The position numbers were made by a program, and so were the translations under genes. From assembly GCA_017383945.1 (NCBI GenBank), contig JAFNUQ010000211.1, positions 1-9,250 on the forward strand: DNA of 9,250 nt, given 5' to 3'. Source of the DNA: Bacteroidales bacterium. GTDB taxonomy: Bacteria > Bacteroidota > Bacteroidia > Bacteroidales > UBA932. The notes beneath the pieces were generated by a model, which was not told the origin of the DNA, made no database searches, and saw only the letters and a program-made list of their open reading frames with translations. Positions 6,482 through 9,250 of this stretch are shown here, in pieces; position 1 is the stretch's first letter, and the number at the start of each line of letters is the position of its first letter.

Positions 6482-6513
6482 CAAAGGTATCAGTTTTCTC
6501 TATAATTTCCAAA
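6482..6513 (-). promoter_or_regulatory. Promoter of the tRNA-Lys pair (TTTG-N20-TACCTTTG)
   Basis: On the - strand TTTG (+ strand 6510-6513) is followed after exactly 20 bases by TACCTTTG (6482-6489). This is a full match to the Bacteroidota primary sigma-factor consensus TTTG-N19-21-TAnnTTTG. The -7 element ends 17 bases before the 5' end of tRNA-Lys(UUU), leaving room for a short leader removed by RNase P. It is the best promoter in the window and supports the phylum assignment. Confidence 0.85.
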
Positions 6514-6570
6514 TTTTTTGTAAATTTTTTTTATTCATCGTAAAAATATCTCTATATGGAGTAAAATGTC

Positions 6571-6578
6571 TATCTTTG
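6571..6578 (+). promoter_or_regulatory. Candidate -7 element (TATCTTTG) for the GH2 gene
   Basis: TATCTTTG matches TAnnTTTG and ends 23 bases before the ATG at 6602. There is no TTTG at the expected -33 position (the corresponding bases are about 6547-6550, TATC), so it may be a weak or activator-dependent promoter. The bases between this and the tRNA promoter (about 6514-6570) are very AT-rich and hold nothing else I recognise. Confidence 0.5.
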
Positions 6579-6601
6579 AAGAGTAACCAATTATAACCCA
6601 T

Positions 6602-9250
6602 ATGCGCAAAATTTTTCCTTTTTTAATCGCAGTTCTTTGCGTCTTGGCTTCGTGCTCTAAGCAAGACAATAAGATTGATTTAAGTGGTAGCTGGCAGGTG
6701 AGCCTTGATAGTCTGCAGACCTTTGATGCCATCACTTTGCCTGGCACAACAGATGCTGCCGGATTGGGCGAGCCTAATACTCTGGAACCGGCTCTTACTC
6801 CGCCTCAGGTCAATAGACTCACTCGCAAACATTCCTTCCTTGGTGCTGCATTCTACAAGCGCAGCTTTGAAGTACCTGCTTCGATGGAAGGTAAGCCTCT
6901 CACCCTTACTCTTGAGCGTGTGATATGGCAGAGTAGTGTGTGGATTGACGGAGTTCAAGTTGAAGGAGCAGAGGAAAGCCTCACTACAGCCCACAATTAT
7001 ACAATTCCTCAAGGCTTGAGTGCTGGTACACACGAGATAATGTTGCGCATAGATAATCGCAAGCGTTACGATATCTCTTGGAGAGAGCTCGCTCATGCCT
7101 ACACCAATGACACTCAGGTTATCTGGAATGGTGTTCTTGGAGAGCTAAGCCTCACAGCTCATAATGATATTGAGATTGCTCACGTGGAAGTTTATCCTGA
7201 TGTTGACAGCCGAAGTGCAAGAGTGGTGACAACTCTGGTTCGCCACAATCCTGAGCTTAGCCAGGTCAAGCTTCGCTATAGCGTAGGCTCTCTTCACGTC
7301 AATAGCGACGTGCCGCTCAATGGCGAAGTGACAACAGTGGAGCAGACAGTAGCACTTGGAAGCAATGCTGCTCTTTGGGACGAATTCTCGCCGAAGCTCC
7401 ACACCCTCAAGCTTCAGTGCGAAGGTGCGAGCAAAGAAGTTAAATTTGGCCTTCGCTCTTTCAAAGCAGACGGAGATCATTTTGCGATTAACGGCAGACG
7501 CACATTCCTTCGCGGAACGCTCAATTGCTGTATCTATCCGCTTTCCGGCACTCCACCGCTTGATGAAGCTGGCTGGGAGAAAGAATTCCGCGTGTGCCAG
7601 GAGTGGGGTCTTAATCACGTGCGTTTCCACTCGTGGTGTCCGCCAGATGCTGCGTTCCGAGTAGCAGACCGCCTCGGCATCTATCTTCAGGTAGAGTTGC
7701 CTGTATGGGCCCACGGCCGCGGCCCTGCCGTAGACGAATTTATGCGTGCAGAAGCAGAGCGCATCCTCAAGGCTTACGGAAATCACCCATCCTTCTGTAT
7801 GCTTGCTTGCGGTAATGAGCTTGATAATGGCTATGAGTTCCTTAATGAACTGATGAGTGATATGAAGAAGGCTGATCCTCGCCACCTTTATACCAACTGC
7901 AGCTATACAATGGGCTTTGGACATAAGGGAAAAGCTGAACCAGAGGATGAGTTTATGGTTGCTTCCCGCACCGTGCTTGGCCAGATCCGCGGACAAGATT
8001 ATATTGATTCTCGCACTCCTAACTTCTATAGTAATTTTGATGCTACTGCTCGTGGTATTGATGTTCCGCTTGTTTCACACGAGATCGGTCAGTATTGTGT
8101 CTATCCAAGCATGAAGGAGATAGAGAAGTATACAGGTACACTCCTTCCGCTGAACTTCCTTGGTGTTAAGGCAGAGCTCGAGAAGAAAGGTCTCCTTGAT
8201 AGGGCAGAGGAATATACTATGGCTTCAGGAAAGCTTTCTGCGCTTCTTTACAAAGAAGAGGTTGAAAGAGCTTTGAGAACCAAGACTCTTGCAGGCTTCC
8301 AGCTTCTTGGTCTTCAGGACTTTAGTGGTCAAAGTACCGCTCTTGTCGGCCTTGTTGACGCTTTCTGGGATAACAAGGGTTTGGTGACTGAAGAATGGTT
8401 CCGTCAGGCTTGTTCTCCTGTAGCACCTCTTGCTCTCTTTGAGAAGCCTTGGTGGACTAATGATGAAAACTTTGTTGCAGAAATAGAGATTGCAAACTTC
8501 TGGTCAAAGGATATTACCGGTAACGTGAAATGGTCGCTAGCTTCTAAGGACCTTGCACTTGCTTCTGGTACTATTGCCGCAAATGTGCCTGTTGGTGGTA
8601 ATACCCGCCTTGAGAATAAGATCGAAGTTGATCTGAGCACAATCCAGGAACCTGTACAGCTCAAACTCACAGTTGCTCTCGATAAATGGAGTAATAGCTG
8701 GGATGTGTGGGTATATCCTGCAGGCGACAACTTTGATCAGGGAGAAGTCGTGTTGGCTCATACTCTCGAAGAAGCAATGCCTGTACTTCAGGAGGGTGGT
8801 ACGGTGCTTCTCAGCCCGACTCCTTGGACTATTACTGGAGAGAAGGGTAAGTTTGTGCCTGTTTTCTGGAGTCCGGTATTCTTCCCATTTGAGGCTGGTA
8901 CAATGGGCGTGCTTTGCGACCCAGAACATCCAGGTCTTGCAAGCTTCCCTACAGAGAGTCATAGTAACTGGCAGTGGTGGAATCTTACCAAGAACTCACG
9001 TGCGGTGAATCTTGATAACTATCCTCAGGTAGAGAGTATCGTTGAGGCGGTGGATAACTTTACAATGAACCGTCGTCTCTCGTATATCTTTGAGTGTCAG
9101 TGTGAGAGCGGAAGACTCATCTTCAGCACAATGGATCTTCTTTCTCCAAAGGCGATGGAGCGTCCTGAGACTCGTCAGATGCTTTCAAGCCTTCTTGACT
9201 ATATGAATTCTGAGAAATTCAACCCTTCAGGAGTGATGACTCCGGATCAG
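6602..9250 (+). CDS. Lipoprotein glycoside hydrolase, family GH2 (3' end outside window)
   Basis: The frame stays open from the ATG at 6602 to the last base: 883 codons without a stop. A signal peptide ends in lipobox VLASC (Cys18). GH2 architecture follows: an N-terminal galactose-binding-like sandwich (about 25-180, with GAAFYKRSFEVP at 81-92 and ERVIWQSSVWIDG), an immunoglobulin-like domain (about 189-285), and a TIM barrel beginning FAINGRRTFLRG (294-305). Barrel landmarks are NHVRFHSWCPP (338-348), QVELPVW, CGNEL with the expected acid/base Glu406 after Asn405, and SHEIGQY with the likely nucleophile Glu494. Beyond the barrel lies a sandwich and a further C-terminal region (about 715 on). 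GH2 enzymes remove beta-linked sugars such as galactose, glucuronate or mannose, or alpha-L-arabinopyranose; the substrate cannot be read here. It probably works outside the cytoplasm on oligosaccharides. Length suggests the stop lies soon after the window. Confidence 0.92.
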   Translation, partial: MRKIFPFLIAVLCVLASCSKQDNKIDLSGSWQVSLDSLQTFDAITLPGTTDAAGLGEPNTLEPALTPPQVNRLTRKHSFLGAAFYKRSFEVPASMEGKPLTLTLERVIWQSSVWIDGVQVEGAEESLTTAHNYTIPQGLSAGTHEIMLRIDNRKRYDISWRELAHAYTNDTQVIWNGVLGELSLTAHNDIEIAHVEVYPDVDSRSARVVTTLVRHNPELSQVKLRYSVGSLHVNSDVPLNGEVTTVEQTVALGSNAALWDEFSPKLHTLKLQCEGASKEVKFGLRSFKADGDHFAINGRRTFLRGTLNCCIYPLSGTPPLDEAGWEKEFRVCQEWGLNHVRFHSWCPPDAAFRVADRLGIYLQVELPVWAHGRGPAVDEFMRAEAERILKAYGNHPSFCMLACGNELDNGYEFLNELMSDMKKADPRHLYTNCSYTMGFGHKGKAEPEDEFMVASRTVLGQIRGQDYIDSRTPNFYSNFDATARGIDVPLVSHEIGQYCVYPSMKEIEKYTGTLLPLNFLGVKAELEKKGLLDRAEEYTMASGKLSALLYKEEVERALRTKTLAGFQLLGLQDFSGQSTALVGLVDAFWDNKGLVTEEWFRQACSPVAPLALFEKPWWTNDENFVAEIEIANFWSKDITGNVKWSLASKDLALASGTIAANVPVGGNTRLENKIEVDLSTIQEPVQLKLTVALDKWSNSWDVWVYPAGDNFDQGEVVLAHTLEEAMPVLQEGGTVLLSPTPWTITGEKGKFVPVFWSPVFFPFEAGTMGVLCDPEHPGLASFPTESHSNWQWWNLTKNSRAVNLDNYPQVESIVEAVDNFTMNRRLSYIFECQCESGRLIFSTMDLLSPKAMERPETRQMLSSLLDYMNSEKFNPSGVMTPDQ

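Noticed and set aside
7145..7996. Long open frame on the - strand (283 codons)
   Set aside because: It lies wholly antisense to the GH2 gene, across its barrel with the catalytic Glu406; its translation shows no recognisable motif. It is a codon-bias shadow.

Overview
The window reads as chromosomal DNA of a member of the Bacteroidota, most likely Bacteroidales. Genes are preceded by AT-rich leaders without Shine-Dalgarno sequences. Several promoters fit the Bacteroidota -7 consensus TAnnTTTG. There are two lipobox lipoproteins, one a large glycoside hydrolase, and the tRNA genes lack an encoded CCA. I would not name a genus. The layout is mostly housekeeping, with a carbohydrate-degradation flavour at the right end. 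I found no mobile element, CRISPR array or phage gene.

Left part (1-2140, all + strand): the tail of one YitT-family membrane protein, then 8 bases later a complete second YitT paralogue and a strong hairpin terminator. A membrane-anchored AraC-type regulator follows, whose likely promoter sits in the terminator's U-tract. Its 3' end overlaps by 23 bases the 3' end of a convergent RluA-type pseudouridine synthase (- strand, 2118-2843).

Middle (2844-4960): a 170-base divergent intergenic region carries a TATATTTG promoter element for the pseudouridine synthase and an abutting 13-base palindrome. Then comes dnaK, complete, ending in an unusual collagen-like Gly-Pro-Gln tail instead of the usual acidic EEV-type end, and its own terminator.

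Right part (5020-9250): a predicted beta-propeller lipoprotein resembling oligogalacturonate lyases, a bidirectional GAAA-loop terminator, two tandem tRNA-Lys genes on the - strand (UUU then CUU anticodons) with a textbook Bacteroidota promoter, and a large lipoprotein glycoside hydrolase of family GH2 that stays open to the window's right edge. The two lipoproteins may act on related plant polysaccharides, but the terminator and opposing tRNAs separate them, so they are not one operon.

Nothing here clearly amounts to a new biological system. The most notable points are the DnaK tail, the pair of putative polysaccharide-degrading lipoproteins with unassigned substrate, and the small regulatory structures.
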